A model generated the notes under the pieces. It was given only the letters and a program-made list of their open reading frames with translations. It did no database searches and was not told the DNA's origin. Shown piece by piece: positions 18,701-28,241 of a stretch of DNA of 64,000 nt (position 1 is the first letter of the stretch; each line of letters begins with the position of its first letter). Origin of the DNA: Shewanella hanedai (GTDB lineage Bacteria; Pseudomonadota; Gammaproteobacteria; Enterobacterales; Shewanellaceae); contig NZ_VKGK01000002.1 in assembly GCF_007197645.1 (NCBI RefSeq), positions 248,001 to 312,000 of the forward strand, written 5' to 3'. The translations under genes were made by a program, and so were the position numbers.

Positions 18701-19909
18701 ATGTCTCGTGTTGTTATAGTTGGTGGCGGAGCTGCTGGGTTGGAACTAGCCAGTCTGTTGGGGCGTTCAGTAGAACCCCATGATGAAATTATCTTAGTAG
18801 AGGGGGAAACCCACCATTATTGGAAACCTAGATTTCACGAAATTGCCGCAGGTACTTTCGATAATGATCTCGATACCCTGTGTTATTTCAGCCATGGTGC
18901 TAGGAATGGCTATCGCCACTTCCAAGCCAGAATGACGGATATCAATCGTGAAGAGAAGCTACTACAAGTCTATAAACCAAACGGTGAAACAGACACCTTA
19001 GCCTATGACTATTTGGTGATTGCTATTGGTGCGATCAGTAATGATTTTGCAACCAAAGGGGCTAAGGAACACTGTTTATTCTTAGATACTCCACAGCAAG
19101 CAAGAGACAGTTGGCAACAGATAAGTTCACTCCTGCGTTCAGGCGGTCAACGCACGATAAATATAGTAGGCGCGGGGGCTACCGGCCTTGAACTTGCTGC
19201 AGAACTCGCCAAAGTGAATGGCAACTTATCTCAGAATGCGTATGCAGCAAAGCTGACCATTAACTTAATTGAGGCAGCCGACAGAGTCCTGCCAAGCGGC
19301 CCATTAAAGATGTCACAAGAGGCATTACTGAGGCTGGAAAAATTTCAAATTAATGTCATGCTAAACACCCGAATAGCCAGTGTCGATCAACAAGGAATGA
19401 CCACAAGTGATGGGCTGAACCTAGACGCGGATATTCAGTTTTGGGCTGCGGGTATCAAAGCCCCAGATTGGCTTAACAACATTGGCGGTCTGGAATCTAA
19501 CCATGCGAATCAACTGATAGTAAAACAAACTCTAGTCACCACATTAGACTCACATATTTTCTCTTTGGGCGACTGCGCTGCAATCCCTCAAGCTGATGGA
19601 AGCATGGTGCCCCCAAAAGCTCAGGCTGCGAACCGTGCAGCGGTACATTTAGCCAAGAACTTAAAGGGCTTAATGCAAGGAAAAGAACTCACCCCCTTCG
19701 TCTATAAAGATGGTGGAATGGTCGTTTCGATAGGACATAATTACGCAATCAGCACCATGATGAACGACAGGTTAATACTAAAAGGACGTTTAGTGCGCCG
19801 CCTCTACGACACCATCTTCCGCCTACACCAGAAGACTGTTAGTGGTCTATTTACCATGTCCAGACTCATCATCTCTAAACGATTAAAGTGCATCTTCAAG
19901 CCGAACTAA
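18701..19909 (+). CDS. NAD(P)/FAD-dependent oxidoreductase, type II NADH dehydrogenase-like
   Basis: 402 residues from the ATG at 18701, preferred over an upstream ATG because AAGGAAA sits 7 bp before it. Two dinucleotide folds: FAD-binding VVIVGGGAAGLELASLLG at the N-terminus and NAD-binding INIVGAGATGLELAAELA near residue 160. The second FAD motif is IFSLGDCAAIPQADG, followed by PPKAQAANRAA. This is the NDH-2 pattern. The C-terminal membrane-anchoring helix is short but includes a basic segment. It probably passes electrons from NADH to quinone at the inner membrane face. Confidence 0.88.
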   Translation: MSRVVIVGGGAAGLELASLLGRSVEPHDEIILVEGETHHYWKPRFHEIAAGTFDNDLDTLCYFSHGARNGYRHFQARMTDINREEKLLQVYKPNGETDTLAYDYLVIAIGAISNDFATKGAKEHCLFLDTPQQARDSWQQISSLLRSGGQRTINIVGAGATGLELAAELAKVNGNLSQNAYAAKLTINLIEAADRVLPSGPLKMSQEALLRLEKFQINVMLNTRIASVDQQGMTTSDGLNLDADIQFWAAGIKAPDWLNNIGGLESNHANQLIVKQTLVTTLDSHIFSLGDCAAIPQADGSMVPPKAQAANRAAVHLAKNLKGLMQGKELTPFVYKDGGMVVSIGHNYAISTMMNDRLILKGRLVRRLYDTIFRLHQKTVSGLFTMSRLIISKRLKCIFKPN

Positions 19910-20068
19910 AGCGCAACTACCATTGATTTTATTTTATAAAAAAGCCTGCATATTGTTAGATATACGGGCTCTATTTTTTGAGTCTCCCCTATACCCGACA
20001 TCTTTCACGCACTCAGAACAACAAGATATTAGGTTAGCACTGAGCACCCTAGACTTGAAAAATCTTGA

Positions 20069-20229
20069 GTTCATTTAGACAATGCCCGCCGCTTATTGGT
20101 TGAAACGGATATCGCCACCTCACAAGTGAGTGATGAGACAGGCTTTCCCGATCACAGTTACCTCGGCAAACAATTTCGACTTTTTTCGGTGAATTACATT
20201 CCGATCTCAGAAGAAAGTCTTCCAAATGA
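20069..20229 (+). pseudogene. Relic of an AraC-type regulator (C-terminal HTH), frameshifted
   Basis: The reading frame after a TGA at 20066 gives NARRLLVETDIATSQVSD followed by ETGFPDHSYLGKQFRLF, the second helix-turn-helix of AraC regulators. A one-base shift in the T-run near 20182 restores the usual ending FFGELHSDLRRK. The N-terminal domain is absent and the upstream frame is closed. It lies in the 530-bp gap between the flavoprotein and pilin genes; apart from this relic the gap shows only AT-rich sequence. Confidence 0.75.
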
Positions 20230-20442
20230 ACCGTCATTATCAATCTCGATAGATAAAGGTAAGTGTTTAAAATATGGAGAATTAAAGAGATAGTCTGCTT
20301 TGGCTGTCGACATTCAAGTGAATTCCAGCAGCTAGCGATGTAACAAAAATGTTAATTAAGTTTATTATATCAACGACTTCTGACTTAAACTTACGCTGTT
20401 TTTTCTGGTAGACTAATTCCGTCTAACAGATAGGTGAGCAGT

Positions 20443-21027
20443 ATGAATCGTTTACGATCTTCAACAGGTTTTACATTAATCGAGTTAGTGGTGGTGATCA
20501 TCATCCTTGGTATCCTTGCAGTCGTTGCTGCACCTAAGTTTCTAAACTTAAGCCAAGATGCTCATGATGCCCGAGCCAAAGCTGTTTTTGCAGCATTCAC
20601 ATCTGGGGTTAAGATGTACCACAGCTGTTGGCTTGTAGGTGGTCATTCAGGTTATACAACCGACCTAGCCTGTTATGGCGACGGCACATTAGACTCAACC
20701 ATCACAGGTTTTCCACTCGGTACCGACACAAGCAGTAGCGAGCTTGGCACTCGATTACAGGGGGATTTTTGCGCTGAAATTTGGCAAGGCCTACTAGAGA
20801 ATAATGAGTTTGTACTCGCGACTCACTTTGACTGGCAAACCGTGCCGGACGTTGATATCGCTTACTGGTACGGTGGCGGCCCTATCGATACGGCTAACCC
20901 ATCTCAAACTTTCTGTTATTACAACTATGTTTCAGACGACCGCACTTTGGGGAGTGAAAACTGGACACTCAAATATTATCCCACTGATGGAAATACAGAA
21001 GTCAGTCGAACCACTCTGTCACCATAG
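20443..21027 (+). CDS. Type IV pilin-like (MSHA-type) prepilin
   Basis: 194 residues from the ATG at 20443 with AGGTGAG upstream. The leader MNRLRSSTG precedes FTLIELVVVIIILGILAVVA, a textbook prepilin peptidase site with Glu5 and a hydrophobic helix for filament assembly. The C-terminal globular part has several Cys residues and resembles stand-alone MSHA pilin-like proteins of marine gammaproteobacteria. No pilus assembly genes are adjacent, so it may be a minor or orphan pilin. Both flanking gaps are AT-rich. Confidence 0.88.
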   Translation: MNRLRSSTGFTLIELVVVIIILGILAVVAAPKFLNLSQDAHDARAKAVFAAFTSGVKMYHSCWLVGGHSGYTTDLACYGDGTLDSTITGFPLGTDTSSSELGTRLQGDFCAEIWQGLLENNEFVLATHFDWQTVPDVDIAYWYGGGPIDTANPSQTFCYYNYVSDDRTLGSENWTLKYYPTDGNTEVSRTTLSP

Positions 21028-21228
21028 TTTTTATCTCAATATCAAAATTTGAGTTGTTTGTCAGATAACATGTTTCAAATATCGCTAGAAGGCTAACCTA
21101 CCTTTTATGGGTATTTGCATATTTCATTGAGTGACAAAGCTGACTTTCAATCTATAGCCTGCGGCTCGCCGAATGTGCAAATACTTCAGTGACTCGGCGT
21201 AAATATGACTAGATGATTGAATCGTGAC

Positions 21229-23055
21229 TTAGTACGTTAAACCGAACCCGAATGGAAAGAGGGTTGAAGGGGGGGCTTTTGCTGTGTCACTTTGACTATT
21301 TAGCTGTTTAGGCCAAGTGAATGACAGCTTGCCACTAAAATTGTAATCACCGAAGATGACGTCACTGACACCTTGCCCCTCAGAGCCCGGCAACCAAGCT
21401 GCGATAAAAGCATTAGAGCGCTCAATTTCTTGATTGATAACCAATGGCCTTCCGGACACAAGCACTGTCACAACTGGAATGCCTTTTTGCTTAAGCTCAT
21501 TAATAAGCTGTAAATCTTCAGGATGTAATTGGGCTAATTCAAGGCTTTTTCCATAGGGGGCTAATAGGTTCATTTGACCATTTATCTGCGAGCCTATTTG
21601 AACAATGATGTCATCATTTTCTCGAATATCACCAACCCCTTCGGCGTAAGGGAGTTCGCCAATCACCACAATAGCCACATCATAGTCAGCTTGGGTTTCA
21701 ATCACCTCGGCTAAGGTAGAGATAAGCTCAGCGTTAGGGGCTGCCTCTTTTATCCCTTCCCAAATAGAGCTACCACCTTGAATCGCATCGTTATCTGAAG
21801 TGCCTTGCCAATCGATAGTGAAACCACCACATTGGTTGCCTTTGTTATCGGCATTTTTTCCTGTAACTAGCAACCTTGATGCCTTATTTAAAGGTAACAA
21901 ACTGGCGTCATTCTTGAGTAACACCGAAGATTTCCTCACCGCTTCTCTCGCCACTTCCCGATGCCCAAAACTGCCAAAGTTGCCACTATTCGCCCCCACT
22001 CGCATGCTAGGTTGAGGTTTTTCAAATAGGCGGCTTTTAAGCTTAACTGACAGTATTCTGCGCACGGCATCATTAATTCTCGACATCGGCACTCGACCAA
22101 GTTCAACATGACTTTTCAAATGTTCGCTAAACATCTGCCAGTGATTTGTAAGCATAAACATATCGATACCGGCGTTGACTGCCGTGACTACGCTGGTATA
22201 AAAATCATCTGATAAGTAATCAATTCCATCCATATCCGAAACAATGAAACCTTGGAAATCCATCTCACCTTTTAATACATCGGTTAATAAATATCTGTTA
22301 CCGTGGCACTTATTACCATTCCAGCTATTAAATGAAGCCATGACGGTTAATGCCCCAGCTTCAAGTGCCGCATAATAAGGCTTGATGTGGGTATTATTAA
22401 GTTCAGTGAAATCAAGCAGCGTGTCGCCATGATCAATACCATGAGTGGTGCCGCCATCTCCGACCCAATGCTTTACACAAGTTAATATGCCAATTTCATT
22501 AAAATCTTTTTGAAAGCTATGTATGATCCGCTCGACGTAACGCTCTGCAATCTCTGGCGATTCAGAATAGCTTTCGTAGGTGCGGCCCCAATGTGGATCT
22601 TTGGCTACGGCTAAATTGGGCGCAAAAACCCAATCAATGCCAGTGGCAAGTACCTCAATAGAGGTCACCCCAGCAACACGGCCGACTAAACTGGGGTCAT
22701 TAGCAGCTCCCAACCCGATGTTATGGGGAAAGATTGTCGCACCTTTGACATTGTTGTGGCCATGTATGGCATCTGCGCCATACAAAATAGGAATGCCCAT
22801 GTGCTCTGCATCGCTATCGGTGGATGCCAGCCAATATTGATCCAACATCTCAATCCAGCCTTTGGGTGAATTGTCACTAGGGGCTGAACCTGCGCCGCTA
22901 AAGATGGATCCAATATGGTATTTTTTGACGTCATCAGGCGCACAGCACAAGCGTTCAACTTGCATCATCTGACCGATTTTTTGCTCTAAGGTCATTTGGT
23001 CGAGTAATTTATCGACCTTGGCCTGAATATTAGGATCGCGAAGTAGAGTTTTCAT
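21229..23055 (-). CDS. GH3 beta-glucosidase / exo-beta-glucanase (cytoplasmic)
   Basis: 608 residues, two-domain GH3. The nucleophile is Asp274 in GFIVSDMDGI. Substrate-pocket motifs include ILYGADAIHGHNNVKGATIFPHNIG, KDPHWGRTYESYSE and CVKHWVGDGGT, the pattern of the plant-exoglucanase branch. The C-terminal domain has GQCGGFTIDWQG (as NQCGGFTIDWQGTS) and ends with LFPFGFGLTY. No signal peptide is seen, so it acts inside the cell on imported gluco-oligosaccharides. Its ATG directly follows the stop of the second GH3 gene (TGA then ATG without spacing), so they form one operon. Confidence 0.93.
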   Translation of the reverse strand: MKTLLRDPNIQAKVDKLLDQMTLEQKIGQMMQVERLCCAPDDVKKYHIGSIFSGAGSAPSDNSPKGWIEMLDQYWLASTDSDAEHMGIPILYGADAIHGHNNVKGATIFPHNIGLGAANDPSLVGRVAGVTSIEVLATGIDWVFAPNLAVAKDPHWGRTYESYSESPEIAERYVERIIHSFQKDFNEIGILTCVKHWVGDGGTTHGIDHGDTLLDFTELNNTHIKPYYAALEAGALTVMASFNSWNGNKCHGNRYLLTDVLKGEMDFQGFIVSDMDGIDYLSDDFYTSVVTAVNAGIDMFMLTNHWQMFSEHLKSHVELGRVPMSRINDAVRRILSVKLKSRLFEKPQPSMRVGANSGNFGSFGHREVAREAVRKSSVLLKNDASLLPLNKASRLLVTGKNADNKGNQCGGFTIDWQGTSDNDAIQGGSSIWEGIKEAAPNAELISTLAEVIETQADYDVAIVVIGELPYAEGVGDIRENDDIIVQIGSQINGQMNLLAPYGKSLELAQLHPEDLQLINELKQKGIPVVTVLVSGRPLVINQEIERSNAFIAAWLPGSEGQGVSDVIFGDYNFSGKLSFTWPKQLNSQSDTAKAPPSTLFPFGFGLTY

Positions 23056-25287
23056 TCACATCCCATCGCGTGTGATAGTGAATTCAGTACGCAGATTGGT
23101 TTCGGAATCCCCACCTATCCAAACGTGAAATAACCCTGGCTCTGCTTTGAACACCATTTTTCTATCATGGAAAGCTAAATCATTAGTATGCAGAGTAAAA
23201 GTGACTCTCTGAGTGTCCCCTTGATTTAACACAATACGCTGAAACCCTTTTAACTCTTTGACTGGGCGAGTCACATTGCCAACAAGATCCCGAACATACA
23301 GTTGGACCACCTCTTCACAATCCTGTCGACCTACATTGGTTATTTGAGCAGAAATAGTCACGCTTTCTCCCAGAGAGATAGATGAAGGACTCACCTGAAT
23401 ATCACTATATTCCAACTCACTATAAGACAGACCAAACCCAAATGGAAACAGAGGAGAAAAATGGGTATCCAGATGTGTGGCCGCCATACCAAGTGACGTT
23501 TGTTGAGCACGCGCAGGAATATCCTTCATATGAACATAACTCTCATCGGTTGCAGGTTTCCCTGTGTTTTTCTGTGAGTAGTAAAGAGGAATTTGACCCA
23601 CAGCCCTGGGAAATGTGATCGGTAGTTTTCCCGAAGGTGCGCTAACACCAAACAGCAAATCAGTAATTGCAGGCCCGCCCATCGTACCTGGGTGCCACGC
23701 GTAAAGGATGGCGTCGACCTTATCAATAATGGACGTCAGTGTAAGCGGTCTTCCCGCCATCACGACCAAGACAATCGACTTTCCCGTGGCGGCAACCGCT
23801 TCAATGAGTTGCTCCTGAGCGCCCGGTAGGTCGATGTTGGAACGACAATGCGCTTCACCAGATAAAATCGATTCTTCTCCTAAAAACATCAATACGATGT
23901 CAGATCCATGGGCCAGATCAACCGCCTCATCAAAGCCATCTTGTTGTTCACTGCGAGAGGTTGCTAGTCCTTGAGAAAATGTAATGTTGAGCTCTTGCTC
24001 TGCATAACTTTTCAATGCTTCTAAACAGGTAATACTGTGTTCAGCCTCTCCATCAAAAATCCAGGTACCCAACTGCTCATAGCCGTCATCCGCTAACGGA
24101 CCAATCACAGCAATAGATCCAATGTCACTCTTTGTTAGAGGTAATATGTTGTTGTGATTTTTTAACAGCACACAGGACTTGGTTGCCGCCTCTTTTGCTG
24201 CTGATAAATGGGATGAGTTCAAGACAGGAGGAAGTTGTTCTGGGTCAGTGAAGGGTTGCTCAAATAAGCCTAGCTCATGCTTTAACGTCAAAATACGCGT
24301 AACCATGTCATCGACAACACTTAGCTTAACTTTACCTTCGTCAATAAGTGATTCAAGATGCTGTTGATAACTCGTACTGACCATCTCCATATCAATACCC
24401 GCATTAATTGCCTCAAATGCAGCCATTTTTTCATCTTCACTAAAACCGTGAGTCGTTAACTGTTTAATTGACTCCCAATCACTCACAATAAATCCTTTGA
24501 AACCCCACTCTTCACGTAGCACTTGCTTCATTAGCCATTCGTTACCCGTAGCGGGTATGCCGTTGAGCTCATTAAATGCAGACATAAAGGTCGCAGCACC
24601 CGCTTTTGCAGCCGCTTTAAAGGGAGGCAGGTACACGTTTCTTAATTCGTTTTCAGAGATACTAGCGGTGTTGTAGTCTCGTCCGCTTTCAGCTGCACCG
24701 TAACCAGCAAAGTGCTTAGCACACGATGCGATAGACCCATTTGCTGATAAAGAATCTCCCTGGAAACCGGTGATCATCGCTTCGCCGAGCACCGAACATA
24801 GATAAGGGTCCTCGCCTAAGCTTTCGGCAACTCGCCCCCAACGAGGATCGCGGCTGATATCTATCATGGGCGCAAAGGTCCAGTTGACGCCGACAGACGC
24901 AGCTTCTAATGCGCTCACTCTTGCGCCAGACTTAATTACCTCAACAGACCAGCTCGCTGCTTGCCCCAACGGAATAGGGAATATGGTTTTAAAGCCGTGA
25001 ATAACATCTCGGCCAATTAACAGCGGAATGCCGAGACGGCTCTCCTCAACGGCAATGCGCTGCATCTCATTGAGCACGTCAAGATTCACCTCATTGATCA
25101 CGGATCCCACGCTGCCACTGCGGATATGCTCTGCAAGCTCGTCTGATAAAAAACCACCACAACCGGAGCACTGGCTCATCTGCCCAATTTTTTCAACCAA
25201 TGTCATCTTAGATAACAGAGTGATAATCTGTGGATGAGTCGCTTCGGCTTGATCACTTTTTAACTGAAATGGATGTTGTTCTGGCAT
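23056..25287 (-). CDS. GH3 beta-glucosidase, BglX-like with Fn3-type C-terminal domain
   Basis: 743 residues. The nucleophile is Asp270 in GFKGFIVSDWESI. GRDVIHGFKTIFPIPLGQAA, RDPRWGRVAESLGED and CAKHFAGYGAAESGRDY are typical of the BglX branch. The second domain includes CVLLKNHNNILPL and LFPFGFGLSYSEL. A fibronectin-III-like domain covers about residues 640-735 (VTISAQITNVG, then VVQLYVRD). E. coli BglX is periplasmic with a signal peptide; this one lacks one and is probably cytoplasmic. First gene of the GH3 pair, divergent from the MFS symporter. Confidence 0.93.
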   Translation of the reverse strand: MPEQHPFQLKSDQAEATHPQIITLLSKMTLVEKIGQMSQCSGCGGFLSDELAEHIRSGSVGSVINEVNLDVLNEMQRIAVEESRLGIPLLIGRDVIHGFKTIFPIPLGQAASWSVEVIKSGARVSALEAASVGVNWTFAPMIDISRDPRWGRVAESLGEDPYLCSVLGEAMITGFQGDSLSANGSIASCAKHFAGYGAAESGRDYNTASISENELRNVYLPPFKAAAKAGAATFMSAFNELNGIPATGNEWLMKQVLREEWGFKGFIVSDWESIKQLTTHGFSEDEKMAAFEAINAGIDMEMVSTSYQQHLESLIDEGKVKLSVVDDMVTRILTLKHELGLFEQPFTDPEQLPPVLNSSHLSAAKEAATKSCVLLKNHNNILPLTKSDIGSIAVIGPLADDGYEQLGTWIFDGEAEHSITCLEALKSYAEQELNITFSQGLATSRSEQQDGFDEAVDLAHGSDIVLMFLGEESILSGEAHCRSNIDLPGAQEQLIEAVAATGKSIVLVVMAGRPLTLTSIIDKVDAILYAWHPGTMGGPAITDLLFGVSAPSGKLPITFPRAVGQIPLYYSQKNTGKPATDESYVHMKDIPARAQQTSLGMAATHLDTHFSPLFPFGFGLSYSELEYSDIQVSPSSISLGESVTISAQITNVGRQDCEEVVQLYVRDLVGNVTRPVKELKGFQRIVLNQGDTQRVTFTLHTNDLAFHDRKMVFKAEPGLFHVWIGGDSETNLRTEFTITRDGM

Positions 25288-25383
25288 TAGTTTTACTCTT
25301 CGCTTTATTCGCTTTAAACCTTTATTGGTTTTAAGTAAGAGCTCTGCAAATAATAATGGCTATCATTAATAATATGCATACCC

Positions 25384-25535
25384 AAGAGGTAAACAACTCA
25401 AAATAGTTAAAGCGGACTCAGTTTGAGGTAGGAGGGCAAAGTCAGCCCAACATAGATGCATAATCAGACAAATGCTTGATGACCATTTCAACGTCTTAAA
25501 TGACCGACTCACCGTTTAGGTATTGTTTACCTTAT
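25384..25535. promoter_or_regulatory. Divergent control region of the GH3 operon and MFS symporter
   Basis: The 294-bp region carries AGGTAAACAA near 25387 and its inverted form TTGTTTACCT near 25524, about 125 bp apart. Such a separated pair could be two operator half-sites, one for each direction. The TTTGAGGTAGGA at about 25420 is vaguely like the direct-repeat elements upstream of the other laminarin genes. No promoter could be assigned with certainty. Confidence 0.3.
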
Positions 25536-25581
25536 CCATCTAGGTAGCTTGGCAGATAACATTTAGGATGGGATCCATGCG

Positions 25582-27051
25582 ATGAACTCAAAAGAAACTA
25601 AAAAAATAGCAGCCCAAGATAAAATCCCCTCTATTCAAAAATTTATCTATGGATTAGGCGCATTCGTCAATAATTTACTGGGTGCAGCCATTGGCGGCAT
25701 GCTAATCGTGCTTAATTTGGGTTTAGGTATGAACCCAGCTCTTGTTGGGCTATTAGGTGCACTCCCCAGATTAACCGACGCCTTAACAGACCCGTTGATG
25801 GGATATATCTCTGATCACAGCAAGACCAAATGGGGCCGTCGTCGCCCTTATATTTTCTTTGGTGCCATAGCGGCAGGCATAGTGTTCGCCCTATTATGGC
25901 AAGTGCCTAGGGATCAAAGTGAATCTTTCTATTTCTGGTTCTTTCTCATTGGCTCAGTTGTTTTCTATCTGGCATACACTGTGTTTGCCACACCTTGGGT
26001 CGCACTGGGTTATGAGCTAACCCCTGATTATCATGAACGCACCAGCTTAATGGCTGTGCAAAACTTTATGGGCCAAATAGCCTGGCTGACTGCTCCCTGG
26101 TTTCTCTGGTTTATGCAATCAGATCTGCTGTTTGACGATATGATAGAAGGAGCTGGATGGCTCGCTATCATCATCGGTGCCTTTACCATTTGTGTCGGTA
26201 TTTTACCGGCTATTTTCCTCAAAGAACCTTTAAGTAAATCCGCTGTAGATAAGCAGATAAACTCAGATGATAACGAGGTTGCGAGCGCACCAAAGGTTAA
26301 AAAGGAAGAGTTTCCAGTGGGTATTGGAGACTTTTTCAAAGGCTTTTTAGCCACCATAAAATTTAAACCTTTTTTACGACTATGTGCCGCCACTTTTCTG
26401 GTTTTCAACGGCTTTATGATGGTGTCTTCATTTCAAACATACGTCATCATCTATTACGTATTCGGTGGCGATCAAGCATTAGGAGCTGAATATGCAGGTT
26501 GGTCTGGTACCGTGTCTGCCATCTCTACTTTTTGTGTCATATTTATCGTCACCAAGCTTTCAGCAAGCTTAGGAAAACGTCGCGCTTTCTATACTGTGAC
26601 TGGCATTTCGATGCTGGGCTACGCGCTCAAATGGGTCTGCTACAACCCTGACTATCCACTACTACTTCTGCTTCCTCCGGTGCTTATCGCCTTTGGATTG
26701 GGTGGATTATTTACCTTAATGGGCTCAATGGTCGCCGATGTCTGTGATTTTGATGAACTCAAAACCCATGAACGCCGTGAAGGCATGTTCGGCTCTATCT
26801 ATTGGTGGGTCGTGAAGTTAGGCATGGCTGTCGCCCTTGCTGCCGGAGGGATATTACTCAATGTCACAGGGTTCGACGTGGCCTTAGGCGGCGAACAAAC
26901 CGCTGATACCATCTTCCTAATGAGACTATTTGATGTGGTTATTCCGATTGTCACCTCCGCTATCGCAATCTGGATGCTCAAGGGCTACCCCATCACCGAA
27001 GAGAAAGCCCATGAAGTTCGCCAAGAGCTAGAAGCACGTAAGCAAAGGTAA
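25582..27051 (+). CDS. MFS symporter of the GPH (MelB-like) family, glucan-oligosaccharide importer
   Basis: 489 residues with twelve hydrophobic segments. GPH hallmarks: RLTDALTDPLMGYISDHSKTKWGRRRPYIFFGA around residues 75-107, and VADVCDFDELKTHERREGMFGSIYWWVVKLG in the second half. GPH proteins import sugars or oligosaccharides with a cation. Placed between the cytoplasmic GH3 enzymes and the outer-membrane laminarin genes, it is the likely inner-membrane step. It is divergent from the GH3 pair and ends in a terminator at 27077. Confidence 0.9.
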   Translation: MNSKETKKIAAQDKIPSIQKFIYGLGAFVNNLLGAAIGGMLIVLNLGLGMNPALVGLLGALPRLTDALTDPLMGYISDHSKTKWGRRRPYIFFGAIAAGIVFALLWQVPRDQSESFYFWFFLIGSVVFYLAYTVFATPWVALGYELTPDYHERTSLMAVQNFMGQIAWLTAPWFLWFMQSDLLFDDMIEGAGWLAIIIGAFTICVGILPAIFLKEPLSKSAVDKQINSDDNEVASAPKVKKEEFPVGIGDFFKGFLATIKFKPFLRLCAATFLVFNGFMMVSSFQTYVIIYYVFGGDQALGAEYAGWSGTVSAISTFCVIFIVTKLSASLGKRRAFYTVTGISMLGYALKWVCYNPDYPLLLLLPPVLIAFGLGGLFTLMGSMVADVCDFDELKTHERREGMFGSIYWWVVKLGMAVALAAGGILLNVTGFDVALGGEQTADTIFLMRLFDVVIPIVTSAIAIWMLKGYPITEEKAHEVRQELEARKQR

Positions 27052-27076
27052 CAGTACACTTAGCTTGATAACGAAG

Positions 27077-27119
27077 GCACCCATAGTTAATTTTTGATAA
27101 ATAATTATGGGTGCTTTTT
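27077..27119 (+). terminator. Terminator after the MFS symporter
   Basis: GCACCCATA pairs with TATGGGTGC around a longer AT-rich loop that adds further pairing, followed by five T residues. Confidence 0.85.
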
Positions 27120-27207
27120 CACTACAGCTTAAAACAAAAACACCTGAGTAAATTGAATCCTATTTTGCACTGTGGAAATGTCAGTGACTTGATCATACAG
27201 TCAATAA

Positions 27208-27969
27208 TTAACCTAACTGTGCTGTATCGATTATGCCTGCGGCAATATCCACATACTTATGTTCTTCAACAAAATGTCCGACATCTTCATAGGTTCTTAT
27301 ATGTCCAGCCACTTGGGGTAACGCCTCTAGCCATTGTTGCTGCACCTCTAAACGAGCAAGTGGATCCCATAGTCCTAGAAAATACCTTACGCCAATATTC
27401 TGTCCGCTTGGCCCCCAGCAAGCCGTTATTTTCCGTTGCATGTTTTTATAGAACTCAAAGTTATCCTGATGCCCTAAAACGGGGTCAGTATAGTAATAGC
27501 CATGCCCCCAGACTTTAGTTTGTTTTACGTTTCGTTGTGAGCTGAGCGAGTTTGCACGTGTTGAAAATATATCTCGATAAACCTTTTCATTGTCAGTGAG
27601 CCCTCCCGATAAAGCACGAGCAATGTAATTGAATACATGTTTGAAGAAACACCATTGACCGGCAGGCGACTCCATTACCATTGGAGCAATATGACGCCAT
27701 AACCTCCAAGGTGTTCGGTACCCAATGGTATTCCATGATAGACACTTGAAAGGGAACCCTTGCGCATCGACCATCTCATGAGATGCTTGATCCGACAGTC
27801 CAAAGCCGATGTGATCCATGGCGATGATACGGCATGTTTTTCTCGAATTACGAATAATCTCATCCCTGACTCGGCTATAGGTATATGAAGATTCTGGATT
27901 ACCATGAACAAAGACAATTGTACTTTCCGGCTCTCCTTCCCCCACTGTAATATCGTAGTAAAAAGCTTT
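27208..27969 (-). pseudogene. Decayed alpha/beta hydrolase (haloalkane dehalogenase-like)
   Basis: The frame begins abruptly after a stop at 27970 with KAFYYDITVGEGEPESTIVF followed by VHGNPESSYTYS, so the N-terminus is cut. The region that should hold the nucleophile elbow is missing: DHIGFGLSDQASHE is followed almost at once by LSWNTIGYRTPWRLW, a jump of roughly 50-60 residues relative to haloalkane-dehalogenase-like proteins. The C-terminus, with the LWDPLA and DVGHFVEEH segments, is intact. Without the nucleophile it cannot be a working hydrolase. It sits between the MFS symporter and the binding lipoprotein and abuts an AraC fragment. Confidence 0.75.
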
Positions 27970-27984
27970 TTACCAGCATCATTT

Positions 27985-28130
27985 CCCTCACACAGTAATC
28001 TGAGCATTGAATCTATAGCTGCTTTATTAGGATACGAAGATACTTCAAACTTTCGACGCGCATTTAAACGCTGGTTTGGAAGCTCGCCAAATATATATCG
28101 ACAACAACATCTCAAACTTCAAAAAACAAA
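27985..28130 (+). pseudogene. C-terminal fragment of an AraC-family regulator
   Basis: The plus frame encodes SNLSIESIAALLGYEDTSNF followed by RRAFKRWFGSSPNIYRQ, the second helix-turn-helix of OruR-type AraC regulators. The ATG at 27904 upstream in the same frame yields unrelated residues overlapping the hydrolase relic, so it is not the true start. The ligand domain and first HTH are lost. Together with the hydrolase relic it looks like one deletion junction near 27970. Confidence 0.75.
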
Positions 28131-28169
28131 AAACAAAAAAGGATTGACGAGTATTCTCATCAATCCTTT
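28116..28169 (-). terminator. Terminator of the binding-lipoprotein gene
   Basis: The stem AAAGGATTGA / TCAATCCTTT lies 73 bp past the lipoprotein stop codon and is followed, on the minus strand, by repeated T-runs (TTTTTTGTTTTTTG). Confidence 0.85.
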
Positions 28170-28241
28170 GCAGGTATTAACCCATAGCTACAATCACGTT
28201 AGATAACTATCTGTTATTACCATACCTTTTTGTTCGATAAC

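Noticed and set aside
20049..20293. Two overlapping short frames on opposite strands
   Set aside because: The plus frame is part of the AraC relic; the minus frame is its shadow.
21061..21228. Possible inverted repeat around GTATTTGCA upstream of the GH3 end
   Set aside because: Only about nine bases match with wide spacing; no element boundaries.
27904..28206. 100-codon plus frame as a complete gene
   Set aside because: Only the middle resembles AraC; the first residues come from the antisense of the hydrolase relic and the last from a terminator. Reported as a fragment instead.
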